The notes under the pieces: model-generated
Told to the model about the DNA's origin: nothing
Databases searched by the model: none
What the model saw: only the letters and a program-made list of their open reading frames with translations
Position numbers and translations under genes: made by a program
Shown here: in pieces, positions 1-6,334 of the stretch
How the letters are laid out: every line of letters starts with the position of its first letter
How positions within the stretch are numbered: the stretch's first letter is position 1
NCBI GenBank assembly: GCA_022565655.1
Contig: JAIUMG010000160.1
Coordinates: 1-7,636, forward strand
DNA: 7,636 nt
From: Alkalimonas sp.
GTDB taxonomy: Bacteria > Pseudomonadota > Gammaproteobacteria > Enterobacterales > Alteromonadaceae
Direction: 5' to 3'

Positions 1-221
1 CTGAATACATTGAGCAATCGAGCGATACCGAAATTATTGGCCCACCAGTGCAAGAGGGCGGCGGTGGTGATGGAGGTGGTCATGGCTCCAACCTCGGTGG
101 TGGTAGCTTAACCATGGAGTTATGCCCTGCTAGAACAACGGCAACTGTTTGTTCAACAACAAGTGATGGTGTACAAAGTTGTACGGTTACTATTTTTCAC
201 TCGCTACAGCCTTGTCAATAA
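1..221 (+). CDS. C-terminal fragment of a glycine-rich, four-cysteine protein (5' end outside window)
   Basis: The reading frame starting at base 3 is open from the window edge to a TAA at 219-221 and gives 72 residues. It begins with an acidic/polar stretch (EYIEQSSDTE), then a Gly-rich linker (residues about 19-34, with GGGGDGGGHG), then a tail with cysteines at fragment positions 41, 50, 60 and 71, about ten residues apart and ending Pro-Cys-Gln. I do not recognise a family. The flexible linker followed by evenly spaced cysteines would suit a secreted protein with disulfides, but no signal peptide can be seen because the start is missing. It converges on the transaminase gene, with 25 bases between stop codons. 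A competing frame from base 1 stops after about 36 codons, so this frame is the better choice. Confidence is limited by the short length. Confidence 0.5.
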   Translation, partial: EYIEQSSDTEIIGPPVQEGGGGDGGGHGSNLGGGSLTMELCPARTTATVCSTTSDGVQSCTVTIFHSLQPCQ

Positions 222-246
222 TTGATAGTGCGCTATATACAACTTG

Positions 247-1110
247 TTAAAACTCGTATTTATGCGCACTAAACAGTTGCTGCACTTCCAGCCAGATATC
301 GCCTGGCTCTCCATCATTGACCCATTGATCATTAATCCGCACCACCGGGGCGACTTCTTTACTGGAACTGGTCAGCCAGACTTCATCGGCAGCTAGTACT
401 TCAGCCCGACTGATAGCACGCTCTTCTACTTGCCGTGAGCTGTACTGTTCGAGCACCTTCAGCAAAATATGCCGGGTAATGCCAGGTAGTAATTCTGTGC
501 TGAGTGGCGGTGTGGCAATGATGCCATCTTTTACGATAAAGACATTGCAGGCGGCGGCTTCGGTTAAATTGCCTTCACGGTTAAACAGGATGGTTTCTTG
601 TGCGCCCTGAGCATAGCCTTGCTGATAATGCAGTACATTACCCAGCAACGACGTGGATTTAATATGGCAACGTTGCCAGCGCAAATCATCGGCGGTGACT
701 ACACTGTATTTCGGTGCTTTGTCTTTGTCTGCTACCGGTGCTGGCGGGATCTCAAACACAAAAGCAAAGACCGTCGGAGTGATATGAGCCGGGAAGGCAT
801 GGTTACGCTTGCTATCGGTGCCACGACTGACCTGAATATAGACCCCTAAATTTTCACCCATATCTTGATTCTGTTGCAGCAGGTGCCGGGCTAACTGTTG
901 CCAGTCGCTTAAGCTTAAACCTGGCTCGATACTCAGTTGCGATAAGCCACTCAGCATTCGCTCGATATGAGGCTCTAAGCCAACAAACTGGCCCTGATAG
1001 GATGGCACCACTTCGTAGATGCCATCGCCAAATAAGAAGCCACGATCCATCGGTGAAATTTTGGCTTGCTCGGCAGGTAAAAAATCACCATTTAAATACA
1101 CAATACTCAT
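247..1110 (-). CDS. dat: D-amino-acid transaminase (PLP fold type IV)
   Basis: A pyridoxal-phosphate enzyme that moves amino groups between D-amino acids and 2-oxo acids, classically D-alanine + 2-oxoglutarate to pyruvate + D-glutamate, in the cytoplasm. The 287-residue protein has the class IV layout: GDGIYEVV with Tyr32, the RGTDSKRNHAFP segment with the Arg102-x-His104 pair that binds the substrate carboxylate in D-amino-acid transaminases, the IKS motif with Lys151 as the likely PLP-binding lysine, and TEAAACNVF with Glu184. The R-x-H pair favours D-amino-acid transaminase over branched-chain transaminase or aminodeoxychorismate lyase. The ATG at 1110-1108 is chosen because GAGA lies six bases upstream and MSIVYLNG matches the usual family start; in-frame TTG (1122) and ATG (1116) lie upstream but are poorly placed. 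It is the last gene of the operon, 8 bases after the DUF4392 stop. D-glutamate as substrate here is inferred from the neighbours. Confidence 0.93.
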   Translation of the reverse strand: MSIVYLNGDFLPAEQAKISPMDRGFLFGDGIYEVVPSYQGQFVGLEPHIERMLSGLSQLSIEPGLSLSDWQQLARHLLQQNQDMGENLGVYIQVSRGTDSKRNHAFPAHITPTVFAFVFEIPPAPVADKDKAPKYSVVTADDLRWQRCHIKSTSLLGNVLHYQQGYAQGAQETILFNREGNLTEAAACNVFIVKDGIIATPPLSTELLPGITRHILLKVLEQYSSRQVEERAISRAEVLAADEVWLTSSSKEVAPVVRINDQWVNDGEPGDIWLEVQQLFSAHKYEF

Positions 1111-1118
1111 AAACATTC

Positions 1119-1958
1119 TCAACTAAAGCCACATAGGGCACGAAAGGATTGGATCAGGGCGATGCCTTCACTGGCATCAAGGCTGTCTTCGGTCAGGGTG
1201 TTCAGGCGGCTGACGCCATCCACGCTGCCACGATCCGATAAATATTGCAGGATATGCATGGGATCAACTGTGGCCAGATAGTCGCGCTGTCGCCAGACTG
1301 AAAGTAAAGCAATCAAGCCATAGGCACCCCAGTTTGACACATCGGCCAACAGCAACTCATCACACTCGGTTTCCGCTGGCGTAATGTTGAGCTGACTAAC
1401 GGCAGCTTTGATATTGCCCATGCCAATTTCATTGCCCCCATCACCAATGGCGATGGTGGGGCAGGCGGCCAGTTTCAGGAAATAATCAAAGCTGGCACAA
1501 CGTTCGGTAATGTCTTCACCACGCATGTTGTAATAGCGTTCACCTGCTGCCAGCCCAGGACGTTCGATGGAAATCACCGCCTGGGGTAAATACTGCTGCA
1601 GAGCTTCTGCAGCGATAGCTGGCAGATCCTGATCGCTGAATACCGGAATAGGGTGGCAGTGGTAATCGGTTTTCAATACATTGTACAAAGGGTTACCACA
1701 GACTAGCACCGGGTGCGCTCCCATCTGTTCAAGGCATTGATACAGCGCAATAGCACCGACTGGACCATCGGTTTCAAAGGTATCGGCCACCGGAAAACCG
1801 GTGCCAATAAATACTACCCCCTGGCACTGATTTAGAATACGTGCTGCCCGCAGGTAATAGCCTGGCCGAAGCGCTTGTTGCAGTTGCTGCATACCGCGTA
1901 AATTGCGAGCAACCAACCTGTTTTCTATGTCTTGACTTAACGGTTGTAAATCTTTCAT
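1119..1958 (-). CDS. DUF4392 protein, D-glutamate cyclase C-terminal-type
   Basis: A 279-residue stand-alone protein that I recognise as the DUF4392 family, the C-terminal half of vertebrate DGLUCY, which cyclises D-glutamate to 5-oxo-D-proline. Visible motifs are IGTGFPV (51-57), ETDGPVGA (62-69), IERPG (131-135), MRGEDIT (145-151), IGDGGNEIGMGN (171-182) and SNWGAYG (208-214). The glycine-rich 171-182 block is the most typical. No signal peptide or membrane segment is seen, so it should be cytoplasmic. The frame is open upstream to 2081, but that extension overlaps pxpC by more than 100 bases; the ATG at 1958 has an AGAGGAG site eight bases upstream. It follows pxpC by 13 bases and precedes the transaminase by 8. 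The family call is firm; the exact reaction without a fused DUF1445 half is inference. Confidence 0.88.
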   Translation of the reverse strand: MKDLQPLSQDIENRLVARNLRGMQQLQQALRPGYYLRAARILNQCQGVVFIGTGFPVADTFETDGPVGAIALYQCLEQMGAHPVLVCGNPLYNVLKTDYHCHPIPVFSDQDLPAIAAEALQQYLPQAVISIERPGLAAGERYYNMRGEDITERCASFDYFLKLAACPTIAIGDGGNEIGMGNIKAAVSQLNITPAETECDELLLADVSNWGAYGLIALLSVWRQRDYLATVDPMHILQYLSDRGSVDGVSRLNTLTEDSLDASEGIALIQSFRALCGFS

Positions 1959-1966
1959 TCGATTGG

Positions 1967-1973
1967 CTCCTCT
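1967..1973 (-). promoter_or_regulatory. Ribosome binding site fixing the DUF4392 start
   Basis: AGAGGAG on the minus strand, eight bases before the ATG at 1958. It overlaps the pxpC stop codon (TAG, 1974-1972), which favours coupled translation and argues against the longer reading frame that would begin at 2081 inside pxpC. Confidence 0.8.
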
Positions 1974-2916
1974 AGTCGACTGACTGCAGCTGCTGCAAAC
2001 GGCGCTGAAATTGTTGCTCTGCCAAATGCAGCGCATTGTGTGCCTGTTCCATACTGATTGCTTCAAAGTGTAGCTCAGCACCGGCTGAGCGTTGTGCCAG
2101 CTGCCAGCAATCTAGCGATAGCACCGAGCCTAGCTTGGGGTAGCCACCTAAGGTTTGCCTATCGGTCAGCAACACAATGGGCTGACCATCGGGTGGGATT
2201 TGTACCGCGCCATAGCAAATCCCTTCAGACAACATGCTACGACGCTGGCAAGACAGCGCCGGTCCCTCCAGCCGGTAACCCATCCGATCCGACTGACGGC
2301 TTACCTTGAACTGATGCTGATAAAACCGCTGTTTACTGGGATGACTGAAATCATCGCTTTGATACCCTTCTATCAATCGTAACGTCAGTGGAGCCTGATA
2401 ATCAGGGCGAAAGGCTTCAGGCAGGTGCCAGTTGGGTTTGCCCTGACTGGCACCAATCGCCAATTGCTGACCCGCTTGAAGCTTACCGCCATCGATGCCG
2501 CCAATCCCTTCACGCAACACCGTCGAGGTACTACCAAATTGTGCTGTTAACTGAAAACCACCATCCACTGCCAGATAACTACGCAGCCCGGCTGTGGCCA
2601 TCTCCAATTCGATGACATCACCTTGTTGCACTGAATGGCTTTGCCACAAGGGTTGTGGCTGCTGGTTGATCCGAAGAGCCATCGCGGCACCACAAACGGC
2701 AATCCGACTGGCTTGCAACATGGTTAGCTGCAAGCCGCCCATAGTGACCTCCAGGCAACAACTGCCGGGAGCATTGCCAAGCAAGGCATTGGCCCAACGA
2801 AACGCCTCGCCATCGGCTGGCCCGCCTGTGGTAAGCCCTAGCTGACTCTGGCCGAAGCGGCCCTGGTCTTGCAGCAGGCTTAATAGGCCGGGTTGCTCAA
2901 TGCGAAGCCCGCTCAT
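1972..2916 (-). CDS. pxpC: 5-oxoprolinase subunit C (KipA-like, biotin-dependent carboxyltransferase fold)
   Basis: Third subunit of the bacterial ATP-dependent 5-oxoprolinase PxpABC, which opens 5-oxoproline to glutamate; its Bacillus subtilis homologue is KipA. The 314-residue protein is of normal family length. Motifs are LLQDQGR (14-20), GLTTGGPADGEAFRWAN (27-43), LEVTMGG (55-61), SYLAVDGGF (113-121), GSTSTVLREGIGGIDG (128-143) and, near the C-terminus, the EGICYGAVQIPPDGQPI and DRQTLGGYPKLG blocks. The last 12 residues are rich in Gln and Arg. The start ATG overlaps the pxpB stop (ATGA, 2916-2913), with GGAGGG five bases upstream at 2927-2922, so the two subunits are translationally coupled. 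The related fold occurs in urea carboxylase and allophanate hydrolase systems, but the pxpA-pxpB-pxpC order makes 5-oxoprolinase by far the best call. Confidence 0.94.
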   Translation of the reverse strand: MSGLRIEQPGLLSLLQDQGRFGQSQLGLTTGGPADGEAFRWANALLGNAPGSCCLEVTMGGLQLTMLQASRIAVCGAAMALRINQQPQPLWQSHSVQQGDVIELEMATAGLRSYLAVDGGFQLTAQFGSTSTVLREGIGGIDGGKLQAGQQLAIGASQGKPNWHLPEAFRPDYQAPLTLRLIEGYQSDDFSHPSKQRFYQHQFKVSRQSDRMGYRLEGPALSCQRRSMLSEGICYGAVQIPPDGQPIVLLTDRQTLGGYPKLGSVLSLDCWQLAQRSAGAELHFEAISMEQAHNALHLAEQQFQRRLQQLQSVD

Positions 2917-3605
2917 AACTGCCCTCCAAGCGATAGAAATTCGGTTTTATCGATGGCGGTAAAACGGACTTCATCGCCAACCGCTACAGGCATACTTGGG
3001 CTGCTAGTCGGATCAAACATCTTTACCGGACAAAGGCCAATTAAGTTCCAGCCACCTGGTGATACCGCCGGATAGACTGCGGTTTGTCTATCGGCAATGG
3101 CAACGGCGCCTTTGGGGACTTTCTTGCGTGGGCTATCCAGCCGGGGAGTGGCCAGTTGTTCGGGCAGCTCTCCAAGGTAAGCAAAACCAGGGGCAAAGCC
3201 AATGGCATAGACCCGATAGCTTTGCTGTTGATGCAGCTTAATCACATCATCAATACTCAGCTGATGCAGCTTGGCAACCCGCGCCAGATCAGGGCCACTT
3301 TCTTCGCTGTAGTAGACGGGCAACTCAACCAGCTGGCCAGGTTGCTGGCTATGCTGCCCGTCATTCGCCAGTGCCTGACGAATGCGTTGCCGCACCGCGA
3401 AGTGGTCGGTCAGTAACGGGTTGTAGCATAGCAGCAAGGAAGCATAGGATGGTGTGACATCAAGCAATACATCAGCAAGTTCATGCTGCAGTGCTTGAGT
3501 GGCCTGCAACACGCACTGGTTGATTTCAGCCGACATCTGATCGGCGAAATAGAGGATCAGAGCGTTTTCACCGGCAATAGCAATACGATAATCCGGTAAA
3601 CTCAT
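2913..3605 (-). CDS. pxpB: 5-oxoprolinase subunit B (KipI-like)
   Basis: Second subunit of 5-oxoprolinase PxpABC; in Bacillus subtilis the homologue KipI was first described as an inhibitor of the sporulation kinase KinA. The 230-residue cytoplasmic protein has the family's key segments: LPVYY (95-99), GFAPGFAYLGELP (136-148), TPRLDSPRKKVPKGAVAIADRQ (from 153) and SPGGWNLIG (182-190). Its first four bases overlap the pxpA stop codon (ATGA, 3605-3602) and its last four overlap the pxpC start, giving a coupled pxpA-pxpB-pxpC block that suggests fixed subunit stoichiometry. An AGG lies about four bases before the start. No truncation or missing motif is seen. A KipI-type signalling role is not suggested here, since no sporulation or histidine-kinase gene is nearby. 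Confidence 0.94.
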   Translation of the reverse strand: MSLPDYRIAIAGENALILYFADQMSAEINQCVLQATQALQHELADVLLDVTPSYASLLLCYNPLLTDHFAVRQRIRQALANDGQHSQQPGQLVELPVYYSEESGPDLARVAKLHQLSIDDVIKLHQQQSYRVYAIGFAPGFAYLGELPEQLATPRLDSPRKKVPKGAVAIADRQTAVYPAVSPGGWNLIGLCPVKMFDPTSSPSMPVAVGDEVRFTAIDKTEFLSLGGQL

Positions 3606-4333
3606 GATGCCTGCAACACCTGTTGGATGCTTTGCACCTGAGCAATAGCGGCTTCATTATCGCCATGCACGCAGAGTGTGTCGGCCTGAAGCGGCAGCCG
3701 TTGGCCTGATTCAGTGATGACCACAGCGTCACTCACTAGCAACTTAACCTGTTGCAAAACCTCTGCTTCATTCAGCACAGCCCCGGCTTTGCTGCGTGGC
3801 ATGAGTAAGCCCTCATTGGTGTAGCGCCGATCGGCAAAGGCTTCAAACAGCAGGTCGATGCCTTCTGCCTGAGCTTGCTGCTGGTGTTGCTGTTGCTTGG
3901 CGGTGGCCAAAAGCATTAAAGCCAGTGGTTTATGGTAGCTGGCGATGGCGGTAAATACGGTGGCTAAAATGGCCGGATCGCGCATCATATCGTTGTACAA
4001 AGCGCCGTGCGGTTTTACATAGCAAAGCTGCATGCCATGAATTTGTGCCATGCCATCCAGTGCAGCAATTTGGTAATGCAGTAAATTAATCAGTTCTGCA
4101 GCAGAGCAGTTCATCGATCGGCGACCAAAGCCTTGTCGGTCGGGGTAGCTGGGGTGAGCACCAATTTGCACCTGATGACGCTTAGCCAGCATCAAGGTTT
4201 TGTGCATCACATCAGCATCTCCGGCATGAAAACCACAAGCGATGTTGGCCATATCAATAAATGGCATTACCTCGCTGTCCATACCCATGGTCCAGCTGCC
4301 ATAGCTTTCACCCAAATCGCAATTAAGTTTCAT
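3602..4333 (-). CDS. pxpA: 5-oxoprolinase subunit A (LamB/YcsF family)
   Basis: First subunit of ATP-dependent 5-oxoprolinase PxpABC. The protein has 243 residues, typical of the LamB/YcsF family. Motifs are the N-terminal MKLNCDLGESYG, DMANIACGFHAGD (27-39), GAHPSYPDRQGFGRR (58-72), YVKPHGALYN (105-114), EAFADRRYTNEGLLMPR (164-180) and CVHGDN (221-226). The His and Asp residues in these blocks fit a polysaccharide-deacetylase-like TIM-barrel active site. A Gln/His-rich run (about 147-155) appears to be a local low-complexity loop. The start is either this ATG or the GTG immediately before it (4336); AGG boxes lie just upstream of both. The gene follows the DUF1445 gene by 49 bases and overlaps pxpB by four. 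Without PxpB and PxpC the protein would not be expected to be active. Confidence 0.94.
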   Translation of the reverse strand: MKLNCDLGESYGSWTMGMDSEVMPFIDMANIACGFHAGDADVMHKTLMLAKRHQVQIGAHPSYPDRQGFGRRSMNCSAAELINLLHYQIAALDGMAQIHGMQLCYVKPHGALYNDMMRDPAILATVFTAIASYHKPLALMLLATAKQQQHQQQAQAEGIDLLFEAFADRRYTNEGLLMPRSKAGAVLNEAEVLQQVKLLVSDAVVITESGQRLPLQADTLCVHGDNEAAIAQVQSIQQVLQAS

Positions 4334-4382
4334 CACCTGTTACCTGTGTATGTTACTTGTCTAAAGAGAGCATGCTAGCGTA

Positions 4383-5174
4383 TTAAAACAACGCCAGCTT
4401 CGAATTCGGAATATCGGTTACCAGCATGCAGCCGGGAGTATGAGTAATGCAAAATTCAGCCTTTGCCTCGGCAATCGCCAGTTGTGGGGTTACGCCACAG
4501 GCCCAGAATACCGGCACCTCACCAGGTTTGATGCTGACCGCATCGCCAAAGTCGGGTTGGCTCAGATCGGCGATGCCAATGGCGGCAGGGTCGCCAAAAT
4601 GCACCGGAGCGCCATGCACTTGGGGAAAACGACTGCAAATTTGTATGGCCCGAATGGCGTCGGCCGGCTTCATTGGCCGCATACTGACCACCATGGGGCC
4701 GCTGAATTTTCCAGCTGGCTGGCAGCGAATCGAGGTACGGTACATGGGTACATTCACTTGCTCAGTAATATTGCGAATTTCCAGCCCATCGGCCAGCAGT
4801 GCCTCTTCAAATGAGAAAGAGCAGCCCAATAAAAAGGTGACAAGATCATCGCGCCAAACTTCACGGATATCGGTTTGCTCCGCCACCAGCTCCCCCTGAT
4901 GAAAGATACGATAGCTAGGCAAATCGGTGCGAATATCCAGCTCAACGGCGGCACTGGCAATGCCAATATCACCTGGCTGACCTGACATCGCAATCAGTGG
5001 GCAAGGTTTTGGGTTGAGCTGACAAAATTGCAGGAATTCGGCGGCATCAGCTTTAGGCAAGATCACCACATTAGCCTGCACAAAGCCAGCTGCTAAGCCG
5101 GAGGTATTGCCGGTGTGTGTTTGCAGACGGCAGTGCTGGCGTATTTCTGCCGGATTGGCTTGTTTGGTTAACAT
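4383..5174 (-). CDS. DUF1445 protein (YcsI-like putative hydro-lyase, D-glutamate cyclase N-terminal-type)
   Basis: A 263-residue cytoplasmic protein of the DUF1445 family, often annotated 'putative hydro-lyase'. It is homologous to YcsI of the B. subtilis ycsF-kipI-kipA region and to the N-terminal half of vertebrate DGLUCY. Motifs are QANVVILP (33-40), DIRTDLPSYRIF (80-91), FLLGCSFSFE (114-123), NVPMYRT (141-147), GPMVVSMRP (159-167), HGAPVHFGDPAAIGIAD (187-203), PVFWACGVTPQ (221-231) and ITHTPGCMLVTD (243-254). The last two contain Cys and His residues that could be catalytic (inference). AGAGGT five bases before the ATG supports the start. It is first in the operon, directly downstream of a good promoter. 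The separate DUF4392 gene in the same operon suggests the two proteins act together. The family is certain; the reaction is not. Confidence 0.9.
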   Translation of the reverse strand: MLTKQANPAEIRQHCRLQTHTGNTSGLAAGFVQANVVILPKADAAEFLQFCQLNPKPCPLIAMSGQPGDIGIASAAVELDIRTDLPSYRIFHQGELVAEQTDIREVWRDDLVTFLLGCSFSFEEALLADGLEIRNITEQVNVPMYRTSIRCQPAGKFSGPMVVSMRPMKPADAIRAIQICSRFPQVHGAPVHFGDPAAIGIADLSQPDFGDAVSIKPGEVPVFWACGVTPQLAIAEAKAEFCITHTPGCMLVTDIPNSKLALF

Positions 5175-5223
5175 CAGTGACCTCTAAGCATTCTGGATGG
5201 CTAGCTACAACAACACCACTTTA

Positions 5224-5248
5224 TATTGAATATTATATTTGCTCAATA
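5224..5248. promoter_or_regulatory. Inverted repeat over the operon's -10 box, candidate operator
   Basis: TATTGA (5224-5229) and TCAATA (5243-5248) form a perfect 6-base inverted repeat with a 13-base AT-rich spacer. The spacer contains the minus-strand TATAAT of the operon promoter, so a bound dimer would block RNA polymerase. The arms resemble half of an FNR site (TTGA/TCAA), but the spacing is too wide for FNR or CRP. AT-rich sequence makes chance repeats fairly likely. No regulator gene lies in the window. Confidence 0.35.
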
Positions 5249-5260
5249 AGTGCGTTTAAA
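5232..5260 (-). promoter_or_regulatory. Sigma-70-like promoter of the DUF1445-pxpABC-DUF4392-dat operon
   Basis: On the minus strand TTTAAA (5260-5255, 4 of 6 to the -35 consensus) is followed by a 17-base spacer and a perfect TATAAT (5237-5232). Transcription would start near 5225, leaving a leader of about 50 bases before the DUF1445 ATG. The surrounding spacer is markedly AT-rich compared with the genes. I see no clear terminator between the transporter stop at 5300 and this promoter, so read-through from the transporter is also possible. Confidence 0.55.
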
Positions 5261-5299
5261 AATAATTTATTCTTTGGCTTTCTTGTTATAAGAATAGCA

Positions 5300-6166
5300 T
5301 TATCCCAGCAAGAGTCCGACCCCCAAAAGGGCGGTTAAAGTCCATAGCAAGCTACCTTTGGGGATCTTGTCGCCGAGTAGTTTGGCTAGCAGCAGGGACA
5401 GGATCACACTGGTGGTTAACAGGGTTTGCACCACAGCGGCTTTGCTGTAACTAAACGCCAGCATTTGCAGGTAAATGGCGGCCGTGGTACCAATTAAGGT
5501 CGCTGCCAGCAGGATCAACCAAGGCCGAAGCTTTGAGTGAGGCCGCGGCAGCAGTCGCTGTCGACTGAGTAGCAGCATAGGCACAATAATCGCCATACCA
5601 CCGAGTAAGCGCCAACTGCTGGCACTGGCTACATCAATGGTACTGTGCAAAAACACATCCCGGCTGATCACCGCGCCGATTGCCTGACACAAGGCTGCCA
5701 GGGCAGCAAAACTGTAACCGCTCCAGAGTTGTTGTGGTTGTTGCCGGCGCTGCAAGCGCAGTACCATATCAACCGCCAGCAAAATGCAGCCGATCCCCAG
5801 CCATTGCTGCCAGCTAAGTAGCTCCACCAACCAGATAATGGCAAAGATGGCGGTGAGTAATGGAGCCAGGGTTTCAGCCACCAGCAAGGAGAGCCGGTCG
5901 CCAATGCGATTAAGCGCCAGAAAAAAGCAGGTATCGCCAAGGCCAATACCGATAGCACCACTGAGTAATAGCAGGAGCAGTTGGGCAGAGCTGAGTGAAC
6001 TGGCGTCCAGGATAGCGGGGCTTAATGGCAGTAAAATAGTCAGGCTGATCAGCCCTTTCCAGAAGTTCAGCGCCAATGGTGAGAAACTGGCACCGAGCTG
6101 ACGATAGAGGCGGGCAGCGACCGCCCAGCAGCAAGCCGTGGTCAGGGCAGCAATGGCTCCAATCAT
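5300..6166 (-). CDS. DMT-superfamily transporter (two EamA domains)
   Basis: An inner-membrane protein of 288 residues, the usual size for ten-helix drug/metabolite transporters. Hydrophobic segments fall at about 2-20, 30-52, 62-84, 92-114, 119-136, 150-168, 184-201, 214-232, 242-262 and 270-287, forming two EamA repeats (about 2-136 and 150-287). GDTCFFLALNRIGD (77-90) and AETLAPLLTAIFA (97-109) are typical EamA stretches. Many relatives export amino acids or related metabolites, but the substrate cannot be read from sequence. The ATG at 6166 has AGGA eight bases upstream. It reads in the same direction as the 5-oxoproline operon, with 125 bases between, and is divergent from the amidase. 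A role in moving D-amino acids or 5-oxoproline is only a guess from position. Confidence 0.85.
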   Translation of the reverse strand: MIGAIAALTTACCWAVAARLYRQLGASFSPLALNFWKGLISLTILLPLSPAILDASSLSSAQLLLLLLSGAIGIGLGDTCFFLALNRIGDRLSLLVAETLAPLLTAIFAIIWLVELLSWQQWLGIGCILLAVDMVLRLQRRQQPQQLWSGYSFAALAALCQAIGAVISRDVFLHSTIDVASASSWRLLGGMAIIVPMLLLSRQRLLPRPHSKLRPWLILLAATLIGTTAAIYLQMLAFSYSKAAVVQTLLTTSVILSLLLAKLLGDKIPKGSLLWTLTALLGVGLLLG

Positions 6167-6225
6167 AGCGGATATCCTGAAGAAAAAAGCAGCCTAATCA
6201 GTTCTGGTGATCGCTGCAAGTAGAA

Positions 6226-6281
6226 TGATGCAACAAATGCGAACAATCTGGCATGATCCGCGATAAATGGTAGTTGCATCA
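6226..6281. repeat. Perfect 9-base inverted repeat in the divergent spacer
   Basis: TGATGCAAC (6226-6234) and GTTGCATCA (6273-6281) are exact reverse complements separated by 38 bases, inside the 168-base spacer between the divergent transporter and amidase genes. The right arm covers the possible -35 box of the amidase. The two arms may be two binding sites of one regulator in opposite orientation; I do not recognise the motif. The spacer otherwise shows nothing gene-like. Confidence 0.4.
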
Positions 6282-6301
6282 AGTCGGTTTAGCATTACTA
6301 T
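6274..6301 (+). promoter_or_regulatory. Possible weak promoter of the amidase gene
   Basis: TTGCAT (6274-6279) and TACTAT (6296-6301) are spaced by 16 bases and match the sigma-70 boxes at 3 of 6 and 4 of 6 positions. It lies 33 bases before the amidase ATG, and the -35 box is inside one arm of the inverted repeat. The match is poor, so an activator or another promoter may be needed. Confidence 0.25.
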
Positions 6302-6334
6302 GGAGCAAGCCCCTTTGCCTTAGGAAAATACATT

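Noticed and set aside
216..226. TCAATAATTGA palindrome at the convergent gene ends, as a terminator
   Set aside because: The loop would be one base, the stem is AT-rich and short, and no T run follows in either direction.
1959..2081. N-terminal extension of the DUF4392 frame into pxpC
   Set aside because: It would overlap pxpC by more than 100 bases, and the ATG at 1958 has a strong ribosome binding site at normal spacing.
2913..2916. Frameshift between pxpB and pxpC, or a fused PxpBC
   Set aside because: The ATGA overlap with a good GGAGGG site upstream is ordinary translational coupling of two intact subunits.
4440..4899. Two plus-strand open frames of 124 and 150 codons
   Set aside because: Both are antisense to the conserved DUF1445 gene and have no recognisable protein features.
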